Shown here piece by piece: positions 16,445-24,599 of a DNA stretch of 64,000 bases. Source of the stretch: Micromonospora chokoriensis (GTDB lineage: Bacteria; Actinomycetota; Actinomycetes; Mycobacteriales; Micromonosporaceae); assembly GCF_000718555.1 (NCBI RefSeq), contig NZ_JOAN01000007.1, positions 1 to 64,000 on the forward strand, written 5' to 3'. The number at the start of each line of letters is the position of its first letter. The stretch's first letter is position 1. A model generated the notes under the pieces. The model was not told the DNA's origin. It made no database searches and saw only the letters and a list, made by a program, of their open reading frames with translations. The translations under genes were made by a program, and so were the position numbers.

Positions 16445-18406
16445 ATGTGCGGACTTCTGGCCTTCTTCAGCGCGAACGGTAACGCCGCCGCGCATCGCGA
16501 CCACATCGCCGGAGCGTTGGAATGCCTGCACCACCGCGGCCCCGACGAGACCGGGGTCGAGGTGGTCGGCGACGCCTCCGGCCGGTACGCGGACGGCGTG
16601 TTCGCCCACAAGCGGCTGGCGATCATCGACGTCGCGTCGAGCCACGAGCCACTGCCCTACGCGAACGGCCGTTACCTGCTGACCTTCAACGGCGAGATCT
16701 ACAACTACATCGAGCTGCGCGAGGAGTTGATCAGGAACTTCGGTGCCCAGTTCGCCACCGCCGGTGACGGTGAGGTGATCGTCGCGGGCTACCACTTCTG
16801 GGGCGAGCAGGTGCTCACCCGGCTGCGGGGCATGTTCGCCTTCGTCATCTGGGACCGGCAGGAGCGTCGGGCGTTCGGTGCCCGCGACTACTTCGGCATC
16901 AAGCCGATGCACTACCTGGAGACAGCCGACGGCCTCTACCTGGCGTCAGAGAAGAAGGCGCTGTTGCCGTTCGCGCACAGCAACTACCAGGGCGACGCGG
17001 GCGTCGACACGGCCAACCTGAGCCACTACCTGACCCTGCAGTACGTCCCCGAGCCTGGCACCCTGCACAAGGGCATCAGCCGGATCGGCTCCGGGGAGTA
17101 CCTGAACTGGACCCCGGGCGGCCGCATCGACGTGCGTCGGTGGTATCGGCCGGTGTTCCGGCCGGCGCCGGTCGACGACGAGCAGAAGCTCTACCACGAG
17201 ATCCGCGAGACGCTGCGGGAGAGCGTGCGCATGCACATGCGCTCCGACGTGCCGGTCGGCTCGTTCCTGTCCAGCGGCATCGACTCCACCGCGGTGGTGG
17301 CGCTGGCGCGGGAGTTCAACCCGAACATCCTCACCTTCACCGTCGGCTACGACGTACCGGGATATTCGGAGATCGACGTCGCCCAGGACTCGGCCCGGCA
17401 CCTCGACGTCACCACGATCCCCACCAAGATCGGTCCGCAGGACATGATGGACGCGCTGCCGACGATCGTCTGGCACCTCGACGATCCGGTGGCCGACCCG
17501 GCGCTGGTGCCGCTCTACTTCGTGGCCAAGAAGGCCGCCGAGCACGTCACTGTGGTGCTCTCCGGTGAGGGCGCGGACGAGTTCTTCGGCGGCTACACGA
17601 TCTACCGGGAGCCGCTGTCGCTGGGCACCGTCAACGGCCTGCCCGGCGGCGTGCAGAAGGGGCTGCGCGCGGTCTCCAAGGCGATCCCGCAGGGGGTCAA
17701 GGGAAAGAGCTTCCTGGAACGCGGCACCACCCCGATCGAGGAGCGTTACTACGGCAACGCCCGGATGTTCACCGAGGAGGAGAAGCAGCACCTGATGCGC
17801 CGCTACGACCCCTCGGTGCGCTACACGGACGTCACCGCCCCGATCTACGCCGAGTGCACGGAGCTCGACGACGTCACCAAGATGCAGTACGTCGACCTCT
17901 ACACCTGGCTGCGCGGCGACATCCTGGTCAAGGCCGACCGCATCTCGATGGCGCACTCGCTGGAGGTGCGGGTGCCGTTCCTCGACCGTGAGGTCTTCGA
18001 CGTCGCGGCGACGATCCCGGTCGACCTGAAGCTGCCGCCGCGCTCCGACGCCACCAAGTACGCGATGCGTCAGGCGTTGCAGGGTGTCGTGCCGCCGGCC
18101 ATCGTCAACCGCAAGAAGTTGGGCTTCCCGACCCCCACCCGGGTCTGGCTGCGCGGCGAGATGTACGAGTGGGCCCGGCACGTGATCAGCACCTCTGGTG
18201 CGGGCGATCTGCTCGACCTGTCGTACGCGCTGCGGCTGCTCGACGAGCACAAGCGGGAGGAGGCCGACCACTCCCGCAAGGTGTGGACGGTGCTGATCTT
18301 CTGCATCTGGCACGCGATCTTCGTGGCCAAGACCCTCGACCCGGGTATCCAGCGCAACCAGTCCGCCCTGATCACGAAGCCGGTGGTCGGCTCCATGGTC
18401 CGCTGA
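16445..18406 (+). CDS. asnB: asparagine synthetase, glutamine-hydrolysing
   Basis: A 653-residue protein making asparagine from aspartate, ATP and glutamine nitrogen. The start at ATG 16445 is chosen because it puts the nucleophile at Cys2 (MCGLLAFF), which must be N-terminal after Met removal; an ATG at 16436 would bury it. The class II glutaminase domain (about 1-230) has HHRGPDE and FNGEIYN. The synthetase domain has the PP-loop SSGIDS near residue 276 and SGEGADEFFGGY. The 3' end is followed 19 nt later by a long hairpin and a convergent LPMO gene. Confidence 0.92.
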   Translation: MCGLLAFFSANGNAAAHRDHIAGALECLHHRGPDETGVEVVGDASGRYADGVFAHKRLAIIDVASSHEPLPYANGRYLLTFNGEIYNYIELREELIRNFGAQFATAGDGEVIVAGYHFWGEQVLTRLRGMFAFVIWDRQERRAFGARDYFGIKPMHYLETADGLYLASEKKALLPFAHSNYQGDAGVDTANLSHYLTLQYVPEPGTLHKGISRIGSGEYLNWTPGGRIDVRRWYRPVFRPAPVDDEQKLYHEIRETLRESVRMHMRSDVPVGSFLSSGIDSTAVVALAREFNPNILTFTVGYDVPGYSEIDVAQDSARHLDVTTIPTKIGPQDMMDALPTIVWHLDDPVADPALVPLYFVAKKAAEHVTVVLSGEGADEFFGGYTIYREPLSLGTVNGLPGGVQKGLRAVSKAIPQGVKGKSFLERGTTPIEERYYGNARMFTEEEKQHLMRRYDPSVRYTDVTAPIYAECTELDDVTKMQYVDLYTWLRGDILVKADRISMAHSLEVRVPFLDREVFDVAATIPVDLKLPPRSDATKYAMRQALQGVVPPAIVNRKKLGFPTPTRVWLRGEMYEWARHVISTSGAGDLLDLSYALRLLDEHKREEADHSRKVWTVLIFCIWHAIFVAKTLDPGIQRNQSALITKPVVGSMVR

Positions 18407-18425
18407 CCCCGACCCCAACCCTGTC

Positions 18426-18479
18426 GATCAAGAGGTTTGCGTCACCGGAGCGGTTCCGGATGACGCAAACCTCTTGATC
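18426..18479. repeat. long hairpin, class A
   Basis: Perfect 19 bp arms GATCAAGAGGTTTGCGTCA (18426-18444) and its complement (18461-18479) flank a 16 nt loop. It lies between the convergent stop codons of asnB (18406) and the LPMO gene (18497). The arms are about 47% GC against a very GC-rich background. It probably acts as a bidirectional terminator. Confidence 0.9.
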
Positions 18480-18496
18480 ATTTCAGGTGGTGGTGG

Positions 18497-19612
18497 TTAG
18501 CGGCGGGCGCAGGTGACTGTGGGGAGCCCGTTGGTTCCGGTGGTGCTGGCCAGGAAGCCGAACGTCGTGGTGCCCTCCGGTGCGACAGTGCCGTTGTAGG
18601 AGACGTTCGTCGCCGTCACCGTTGAGCCGGACGTCGTCTGTGTGGCGCTCCAGATCTGACTGATCGACTGCCCGTTGGGCCAGGTCCAGCTCGCTGTCCA
18701 ACCGGAGAACGGCGTGCTGCCGTGGTTCATGATCGTGACCTCGCCCTGGAAGCCGCCCTGCCAGGCGCTGCTCACCTTGTAGACCGCCATGCAGTCGCCA
18801 CCGGCCGGCGGCGGGGTGGTCGTCGGCGGCGGGTCGGTCGGCCCCGGCGTCGGGGTGGTCGGCGTGGGCGTCGGGGTGGTCGGGGTGGGGGTCGGCGACG
18901 TGCCGCCCTTCACGCCTGTCACCTGGCCGTTGCCGCCGTCGAAGACCACGTCGGAGCAGCCGAAGAAGTTCTCCTGTGAGTCCGAGCGGACCCAACGGGA
19001 GTAGATGATGTGCTGGCCGCTCTTGCCCGAGGGCAGGTTGCCGCTGAAGTAGTAGTGCCCCTCGTTGGTGCCGACCGAGCCGCGCTGCGGCGGGTTGGTC
19101 ACCGTGAGGAACGGCTGCTCCTCCAGGTCACTCCAGGCCAGCGCCCGGGTCGGGCTCCAGCCGTTCTTGGTCACGTAGAAGTAGAACGTGCCCGGGTGGT
19201 GCGCCCAGTTGCTGTACCGGAAGTCCAACCGCGCACCTGAGGTCAGGTGGGTCAGCGGCCAGTCGGTGCGGGCCAGGTTGAAGCCGCTGTAGCCGGAGTT
19301 GCCGCCACTGCACAGCTGCCCGTCGGGAATGAAGCCGGTGGTCCGGCCATTGGCGTCGGAGCGCAACACGCTGAACCAGTTGTAGAGCGAGTTCGCCCCG
19401 CTCTGCGCCACCGCCGCGGAGCACGCGGGGTTGATCGGCCTGATCTCACCGGTCTGGGTGAGGCCGTCCTGCCAGCACAGGTAGGTGCGGCTGCCCGGGG
19501 TCAACGGCGTGCCGTGTGCTGCCGCTGGCTGCGGATTGGGCGCCAGGGCGACAGCGCCCAGCGCGAGGGTCACGGCCGCGATGAGCAACGCGGCCATACG
19601 GGAACGGTTCAC
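18497..19612 (-). CDS. AA10 lytic polysaccharide monooxygenase with C-terminal CBM2
   Basis: A 371-residue secreted copper enzyme that oxidatively cleaves crystalline chitin or cellulose. The GTG at 19612 (MNRSRMAALLIAA) is chosen because AGGAG lies 6 nt upstream. The signal peptide ends at AAA/H, so the mature protein starts with His33, the required first residue of the copper histidine brace. The second brace histidine is H138 or H139 in NWAHHPGTF. An N-terminal AA10 domain is followed by a Pro/Thr linker (about 237-275) and a CBM2 (about 276-371) with two end cysteines, GGFQGEVTI and WPNGQSI. Substrate preference cannot be settled by eye. Confidence 0.92.
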   Translation of the reverse strand: MNRSRMAALLIAAVTLALGAVALAPNPQPAAAHGTPLTPGSRTYLCWQDGLTQTGEIRPINPACSAAVAQSGANSLYNWFSVLRSDANGRTTGFIPDGQLCSGGNSGYSGFNLARTDWPLTHLTSGARLDFRYSNWAHHPGTFYFYVTKNGWSPTRALAWSDLEEQPFLTVTNPPQRGSVGTNEGHYYFSGNLPSGKSGQHIIYSRWVRSDSQENFFGCSDVVFDGGNGQVTGVKGGTSPTPTPTTPTPTPTTPTPGPTDPPPTTTPPPAGGDCMAVYKVSSAWQGGFQGEVTIMNHGSTPFSGWTASWTWPNGQSISQIWSATQTTSGSTVTATNVSYNGTVAPEGTTTFGFLASTTGTNGLPTVTCARR

Positions 19613-19940
19613 GGGTTCTCCTGACTCGCGAGGGGCGCTGCCTGAGCCGCCCCACCGCAATCGGGTGGGATGTGGCGTGATCGCCCCGCTGTCGTGAGCG
19701 GTGCGACGATCATGGCGACGTGCCCCGGCGGGAAACAGCCGGTGGACGTGCGCCGTCGACGGTCCTTGCCCTGGACCGGTGCCCTCGCGCCAAATGAACC
19801 CGGCAACCGGCGGCGCGGCAGCCCTCGCACCGCCCGGTACGCGTCATCCCACCACGCCGAACGCCCCAGCACAATAGGCGTTCCTCGATGCATGAGAAGG
19901 GCCACCGGTCCCCGTCGCACGCCATATCCTGCGTACGGGG
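19613..19940. other. divergent upstream region between LPMO and XdhC-like genes
   Basis: 328 bases without a supported gene. On the + strand, TATCCT at 19925-19930 lies 10 nt before the ATG of the XdhC-like gene and may be its -10. I see no classic 14 bp TGGGAGCGCTCCCA operator of cellulose genes before the LPMO. A weak imperfect inverted repeat with GATC ends lies at about 19680-19715. Confidence 0.5.
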
Positions 19941-21125
19941 ATGACGGAACGAAAGAGGCTGCCGCCGGTGCCGGACGTGTTCGACGAGGTGCACCGCCGG
20001 TGCCGTGACGGCGAACCCGTCGCGCTGGCCACCGTCGTGGCCACCTGGCGCTCCGCCCCGCAGCCGCCCGGTGCCGCCATGGTGGTCGCCACCGACGGCA
20101 CGGTCATCGGCAGCGTCTCCGGCGGCTGTGTCGAAGCGGATCTCTACGAACGGGCCCGCTGCGTGCTCGACACCGGCAAACCCGCGCTGTGCCGGTACGG
20201 GATCAGCGACGACGACGCGTACACCGTGGGCCTGACCTGCGGTGGCATCCTCGACGTGTTCGTGGAACGCGTCGACTCCAGCGCCCTGCCGGCGCTGGAC
20301 GCGGTCGCCGCCGCCCGGCGCAGCGGCCGCCCGGCGGCAATCGTCACCTGCGTGGCCGCCGACGCCGGCGATCCACCAGCAGACAACGATCCACCACCCG
20401 ACCCGGCCCGGCGGCTCGGCCGGCGGCTGGTGCTGACCGGCCAGCAGAGCATCGGCTCGCTCGGCGACGACCGGCTCGACGACGCCGCCCGCGACGACGC
20501 CCTCGGGCTGCTCGCCGCCGGGCACAGCGGGATGCTCCGGTACGGGTATCACGGGCAGCGCCGAGGCAGCGGCATCGACCTCTTCGTCACCGCGTACGCC
20601 ACCCCACCCCGGATGATCGTCTTCGGGGCGATCGACTTCGCCGCCGCGGTGGCCCGGATCGGCGCGTTCCTCGGTTACCGGGTCACCGTCTGCGACGCCC
20701 GGCCGGTCTTCGCCACCGCGCGGCGCTTCCCCGAGGCGGACGAGGTGGTGGCGCAGTGGCCACACCGCTACCTGCGTACGGAGTTGGCGGCCGATCGGCT
20801 CGACGAGCGGACGGTGGTGTGCGTGCTCACCCACGACCCGAAGTTCGACGTGCCGTTGCTGGAGCTGGCGTTGCGTCACCCGTTGGCGTACGTCGGGGCG
20901 ATGGGCTCACGGCGCACCCACGACGAGCGGCACAAGCTGCTGCGCGAGGCGGGGCTCAGTCCGGCGCAGCTCGCCCGGCTCGCCTCCCCGATCGGGTTGG
21001 ATCTCGGTGGTCGTACCCCGGAGGAGACCGCCGTGAGTGTGGCCGCGCAGATCGTCGCGGCCCGATGGGGCGGCACCGGCCGCCCCCTTGCGGCGCTCGA
21101 CGGGCCGGTCCACCACCCGGGTTAG
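19941..21125 (+). CDS. XdhC/CoxI-family molybdoenzyme maturation factor
   Basis: A 394-residue protein. The N-terminal XdhC/CoxI region (about 14-110) has ALATVVATWRSAPQPPG, GSVSGGCVEADL and LTCGGILDVFVE. The C-terminal Rossmann domain (about 225-380) has RMIVFGAIDFAAAVA, VCVLTHDPKFD and YVGAMGSRRT. The family loads sulfurated molybdenum cofactor into xanthine dehydrogenase or CO dehydrogenase. No such enzyme is in the window, so the client is unknown. A GTG at 19971 is an alternative start. Confidence 0.85.
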   Translation: MTERKRLPPVPDVFDEVHRRCRDGEPVALATVVATWRSAPQPPGAAMVVATDGTVIGSVSGGCVEADLYERARCVLDTGKPALCRYGISDDDAYTVGLTCGGILDVFVERVDSSALPALDAVAAARRSGRPAAIVTCVAADAGDPPADNDPPPDPARRLGRRLVLTGQQSIGSLGDDRLDDAARDDALGLLAAGHSGMLRYGYHGQRRGSGIDLFVTAYATPPRMIVFGAIDFAAAVARIGAFLGYRVTVCDARPVFATARRFPEADEVVAQWPHRYLRTELAADRLDERTVVCVLTHDPKFDVPLLELALRHPLAYVGAMGSRRTHDERHKLLREAGLSPAQLARLASPIGLDLGGRTPEETAVSVAAQIVAARWGGTGRPLAALDGPVHHPG

Positions 21126-21239
21126 CGCGCACGTCGGTGCGTGGTCTTCGGCGCCCATCGGGCCGTGCGTTGTGCCAGCCTGATGCCACGGCGATCGGCT
21201 CGGCGAGTGGCGGCCGGTGGTGACGACGAGAGGATCGGC

Positions 21240-22175
21240 ATGGGATACGCGGTGGTGCTCGGCGAAGCGCTCGTCGACCTGCTCGACAGCGAACTCGACG
21301 GGGAGCGGGTCTATCGGCAGGCCATCGGCGGTGGGCCGCTCAACGTCGCCGTCGGGGTGGCCCGACTCGGCGGTGCGGCGCAGTTCGTCGGCTCGCTCGG
21401 TGACGACGCGCTGGGCGGCCGGATCCGCGCCTTCCTCACCGCGGCCGACGTCGGGGTGGCCGGTGCGATCACGGTGCCGGCGCCGAGCACGCTCGCGGTG
21501 GTCACGTACGCCGGGCCGGAGCCAGACTTCCGCTTCTACGGCGAGCCGGCCTCCTACGGCCTGCTCGGCCCCGACGATCTGGATCTCGCGCTGCTGGAGG
21601 GCGCCGACGTGCTCTACTGCGGCTCGATCGTGCTGCTCCAACCAAGCACGCTCGCCGCCGCCCGACGTGCCTGGTCGCTCGCCACCGGTCTGCGGGTCTT
21701 CGACCCGAACGTGCGTCCCCGGCTGCTGCACGGACCAGGCGCGCTGGAAGGGCTGCGCGAGGTGGTGGCGGAGTTCGCCGCCGGCGCGCACCTGGTCAAG
21801 CTGAGCGCCGCCGACGCCGTGCTGCTCTATCCCGGTGAGCCGGTCGAGGGGGTGGCGACGTACCTGCGGGAGTTGGGGGCGGCCACGGTCGTGGTGACGC
21901 TCGGCGCGGCCGGTGCGGTGCTGGCCGCTGCCGACGCCGACCCGGTCCGGGTGCCGGCTCCCAAGGTCAACGCGATCGACGCCACCGGCGCCGGTGACTC
22001 GGTGATGGCCGCGCTGATCGCCGACCTGCTCGTCGACGGCGAGCCGGAGAGCCCGTCCGGCTGGCCCGACCGGGTCGCCTTCGCCCTGCGGGTAGCCGGC
22101 CTGGTCTGCGAATCCCCGGGCGGCGCCACCGCGATGCCCACCCGAGCAGCCGTCCAACGCCGCTTCGAGGGCTAG
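21240..22175 (+). CDS. PfkB-family sugar kinase (fructokinase-like)
   Basis: A 311-residue ribokinase-fold kinase. The ATG at 21240 (MGYAVVLGEALVDLL) is chosen since it has AGAGGA upstream and aligns with the family start. Motifs: GGGPLNVAVGVARLGG near residue 28 (sugar site), and the ATP/anion-hole signature DATGAGDSVMAAL near residue 247 with catalytic Asp in GAGD. It phosphorylates a sugar such as fructose; the exact sugar is not readable. Its stop codon overlaps the stop of the convergent MBL gene by 4 bp. Confidence 0.85.
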   Translation: MGYAVVLGEALVDLLDSELDGERVYRQAIGGGPLNVAVGVARLGGAAQFVGSLGDDALGGRIRAFLTAADVGVAGAITVPAPSTLAVVTYAGPEPDFRFYGEPASYGLLGPDDLDLALLEGADVLYCGSIVLLQPSTLAAARRAWSLATGLRVFDPNVRPRLLHGPGALEGLREVVAEFAAGAHLVKLSAADAVLLYPGEPVEGVATYLRELGAATVVVTLGAAGAVLAAADADPVRVPAPKVNAIDATGAGDSVMAALIADLLVDGEPESPSGWPDRVAFALRVAGLVCESPGGATAMPTRAAVQRRFEG

Positions 22176-23002
22176 ATCGAGCCGTCGAGCTGCTGGTAGC
22201 CGCGGTGGGTGGCGATCAGTGCGGCACGGGCCCCGAAGGGCGCCTCGGCGGCCACCCGCTCCGCCGGCGCGCTGCCGGTGTGCCCGGCCCGGATCAGCCA
22301 GGCCAGTTTTGCCAGCTCCGCGTGCTGGGCTCGGACGAAGTCGACGTCCACCGGGTCGCCGTGGCCGGGGATGACCACCGTGCGCGCGGTGGTCAGCCGC
22401 AGCAGGTCCGCGACCGCGTCCGGCCACTGCAGGGGGTACGAGTCCTCGAAGGCGGGCGGGCCGCTCTGCTCCACCAGGTCCCCGGCGACCAACACGTCGG
22501 CGTCCGGCACGTGCACCACCAGGTCGGCTTCGGTGTGCCCCCGCCCCGGGTGTCGCAGCAGCACCTGCCGGCCGCCCAGGTCGACTGTCGTCTCGACGTG
22601 CACGGTGTGCGTCGGGGCCAGCAGCGGGGTGCCGGCCAGCTCGGCGGCGAGCGCCGGGTGCTCGGTGCGCAACTCCTCGTACGCCTCGCGGCGCAGCCGC
22701 TCCGGCTCGTCGCGCAGGGCGGTGGCAGCCAACTCGTGCGCGTACACCGGGCGGGGTGGGTCACCGGCCAGGACGGCGTTGCCGAAGCAGTGGTCGTAGT
22801 GGTGGTGGGTGTTGACAAGCGTCAACGGGCGGTCGGTGACGGCTCGGACGGCCGCGGCCAGCTCGGTGGCCTGGGCGGCCGACGAGAGCGTGTCCACCAG
22901 GAGCGCCTCGTCGTCGCCGACGATCAGGGTGACGTTTACCCGCAGCAGCGGCTCGGCCAACACGTGCACCCGGTCGGCGACCTCGACGAAACCGGCGTTC
23001 AC
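22172..23002 (-). CDS. MBL-fold metallohydrolase
   Basis: A 276-residue metallo-beta-lactamase-fold hydrolase. It has the zinc motif HHHYDH near residue 66 (THHHYDHCFGN), the middle ligand in PGRGHTEADLVV, an Asp in VAGDLVE and a late His in VIPGHGDPVD, so both metal sites look complete. Substrate unknown; candidates include thioesters, lactones and glyoxalase-type esters. It overlaps the upstream thioesterase gene by ATGA (22999-23002), so the two are translationally coupled. Confidence 0.82.
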   Translation of the reverse strand: MNAGFVEVADRVHVLAEPLLRVNVTLIVGDDEALLVDTLSSAAQATELAAAVRAVTDRPLTLVNTHHHYDHCFGNAVLAGDPPRPVYAHELAATALRDEPERLRREAYEELRTEHPALAAELAGTPLLAPTHTVHVETTVDLGGRQVLLRHPGRGHTEADLVVHVPDADVLVAGDLVEQSGPPAFEDSYPLQWPDAVADLLRLTTARTVVIPGHGDPVDVDFVRAQHAELAKLAWLIRAGHTGSAPAERVAAEAPFGARAALIATHRGYQQLDGSI

Positions 23003-23403
23003 GACGCCCGCCCGGCGCGCTCGACGAAGCGTCCCCGGTCGACCAGGATCCGGTCCACCCGCCCCCGGGCCACCGTCTGATCACCGTCGCTGACCGTGAC
23101 CTCGAACGACAGCCGGCGACCGTCGACGGTCGCCAGCAGCGCCTGCGCCCGGACCGTCCGGCCGACCACTGTCGGCGCCAGGTGCTCCAACTCGACCCGG
23201 GTGCCCACGGTCGTCGAACCGGGCGGCATCCCGGTCGCCGTCGCCGCGACGGTCGCCGCCTCGGCCAGCGCCAGCACCCGGGGAGTGCCCAGCACCGGTA
23301 CGTCCCCGGAACCGACCGCCTGGGCGGTGTCCGCGTCGGTGACGGTCAACTCGACCTGGGCGGTCAGACCCGGCGCGAAGGCCGGCTCGGGCTGCTCCTG
23401 CAT
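22999..23403 (-). CDS. hot-dog thioesterase, fluoroacetyl-CoA thioesterase (FlK)-like
   Basis: A 134-residue hot-dog fold protein. LALAEAATVAATATGMPPGSTTVGTRVELEHLAPT matches the FlK-like thioesterase pattern (Thr/Glu/His active-site region). The strand-rich half is RTVRAQALLATVDGRRLSFEVTVSDG. It probably hydrolyses or binds an acyl-CoA. The start codon ATG 23403 has TAGGCT 7 nt upstream and no Shine-Dalgarno, suggesting a leaderless mRNA. It forms a two-gene operon with the MBL hydrolase. Confidence 0.7.
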   Translation of the reverse strand: MQEQPEPAFAPGLTAQVELTVTDADTAQAVGSGDVPVLGTPRVLALAEAATVAATATGMPPGSTTVGTRVELEHLAPTVVGRTVRAQALLATVDGRRLSFEVTVSDGDQTVARGRVDRILVDRGRFVERAGRAS

Positions 23404-23410
23404 GGTCGTC

Positions 23411-23416
23411 AGCCTA
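23411..23416 (-). promoter_or_regulatory. leaderless -10 of the thioesterase-MBL operon
   Basis: TAGGCT on the minus strand, 7 nt before ATG 23403. The same hexamer at the same kind of spacing precedes the genes starting at 1759 and 55507. Confidence 0.5.
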
Positions 23417-23515
23417 GTGCTCGCCGAGCCGGCCGAGCACTCGCCCGGCGATCCAGCACAACCTGTGCGCGGCCTCGCCAGGTGGTCCCCGTCGGTCGAT
23501 GCCGCCCCCGTCGTT

Positions 23516-23521
23516 AACCTT
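23516..23521 (+). promoter_or_regulatory. leaderless -10 of the PAP2 gene
   Basis: TAACCT, 7 nt before ATG 23529, with no ribosome binding site between them. Confidence 0.45.
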
Positions 23522-23528
23522 GACCGCG

Positions 23529-24581
23529 ATGGCCGTCGTGACTGACCCCCAGCCCCCCGCCCGGACCGACCCGCCCGCGTCCCCGGACGGGGGTCGTCGG
23601 CGCGTCGTCGCGATGACCGTCTGGGCGGTCGCCTTCGTCGGCGCGTGGCTGGCCATTGGGCTGCCCACCGACCCCACGTACGCCTTCGTCTGGATCTGGG
23701 CCGCGACCATCGCCTGGAACAGCGAACGGCCGTGGCGCAGTCACCTGCGCTTCGCCCGGGACTGGGTGCCGGTGGTGCTGCTGTTCGTCGTGTACAACCT
23801 CTCGCGCGGGTTCGCCGACAACGGGGCCACCCCGCACGCGATGGAGCTGATCGTCGCCGACCGGTTCATGTTCGGCTGGGCCACCGGCGGGGAGGTGCCC
23901 ACCGTCTGGTTGCAGCAGCACCTCTACCGCCCGCAGGTGCACTGGTGGGATGTCGCGGCGAGCTGGGTGTACTTCTCGCACTTCGTGGTGGCGCTGACCG
24001 CCGCCGCGGTGCTCTGGCTGCGCGACCGGCACCGCTGGGCCGCGTACATGCGGCGTTGGGGTTTCCTCTGCGCGGCCGGCCTGGTCACCTACTTCATCTA
24101 CCCGGCCGCGCCGCCCTGGTGGGCGGCGCAGAACGGGCTGCTCACCGAGGTCGCCCGGATCTCGACGCGGGGCTGGAAGGCGTTCGGCATGCACGGTGCC
24201 GGCAACGTCCTCAACGCCGGCCAGATCGCCTCCAACCCGGTGGCCGCGATGCCGTCGCTGCACACCGCGTGGGCGTTGTTCGTGGTGCTGTTCTTCCTGA
24301 CCGCCACCCGTCGTCGCTGGTGGCCGCTGCTGCTCGCGTACCCGCTGGCGATGACCTTCACCCTGGTCTACTCGGGCGAGCACTACGTGATCGACGTGCT
24401 GGTCGGCTGGGCGTACGTGGGGCTGACCTTCCTGGTGGTAGGCCTGGCAGAACGCGCCTGGGCGAAGTGGCGCACCAGCCACCCCAAGCCCGCAGAACCA
24501 ACCCCCACCCCCACCCCAACCCAACCAAGGTCCGGTGATCATGAAGTTGTTGCCCCGACACGCCGTGCGGCAGGGCAATAA
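23529..24581 (+). CDS. PAP2-superfamily membrane phosphatase/transferase
   Basis: A 350-residue polytopic membrane protein with about six helices. PAP2 active-site motifs are MPSLHTAW near residue 241 and YSGEHYVIDVLVGW near residue 281, giving both catalytic histidines; the first basic motif is not obvious. It resembles the inositolphosphorylceramide-synthase-like branch (PAP2_3), which handles lipid phosphates. The ATG at 23529 is favoured over one at 23499 by the leaderless -10. The last 14-15 residues and the stop codon are encoded by the class B hairpin, so the native C-terminus has probably been replaced. Confidence 0.82.
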   Translation: MAVVTDPQPPARTDPPASPDGGRRRVVAMTVWAVAFVGAWLAIGLPTDPTYAFVWIWAATIAWNSERPWRSHLRFARDWVPVVLLFVVYNLSRGFADNGATPHAMELIVADRFMFGWATGGEVPTVWLQQHLYRPQVHWWDVAASWVYFSHFVVALTAAAVLWLRDRHRWAAYMRRWGFLCAAGLVTYFIYPAAPPWWAAQNGLLTEVARISTRGWKAFGMHGAGNVLNAGQIASNPVAAMPSLHTAWALFVVLFFLTATRRRWWPLLLAYPLAMTFTLVYSGEHYVIDVLVGWAYVGLTFLVVGLAERAWAKWRTSHPKPAEPTPTPTPTQPRSGDHEVVAPTRRAAGQ

Positions 24582-24592
24582 CTTCATGATCA
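24536..24592. repeat. long hairpin, class B, overlapping the end of the PAP2 gene
   Basis: Arms TGATCATGAAGTTGTTGCCC (24536-24555) and its near complement (24573-24592) match at 19 of 20 positions around a 17 nt loop. The PAP2 stop codon (24579-24581) lies inside the right arm, and the facing PH-domain gene stops at 24600. Confidence 0.9.
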
Positions 24593-24599
24593 ACAGGGG

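Noticed and set aside
18426..18479. Treating the GATC hairpins as ends of an insertion sequence or MITE with target duplications
   Set aside because: No transposase is nearby, no consistent flanking duplication is visible, and arm sequences differ between classes; a repeat or terminator family fits better.
19613..19940. A CebR-type cellulose operator before the LPMO gene
   Set aside because: The expected 14 bp TGGGAGCGCTCCCA palindrome is not present in this interval.
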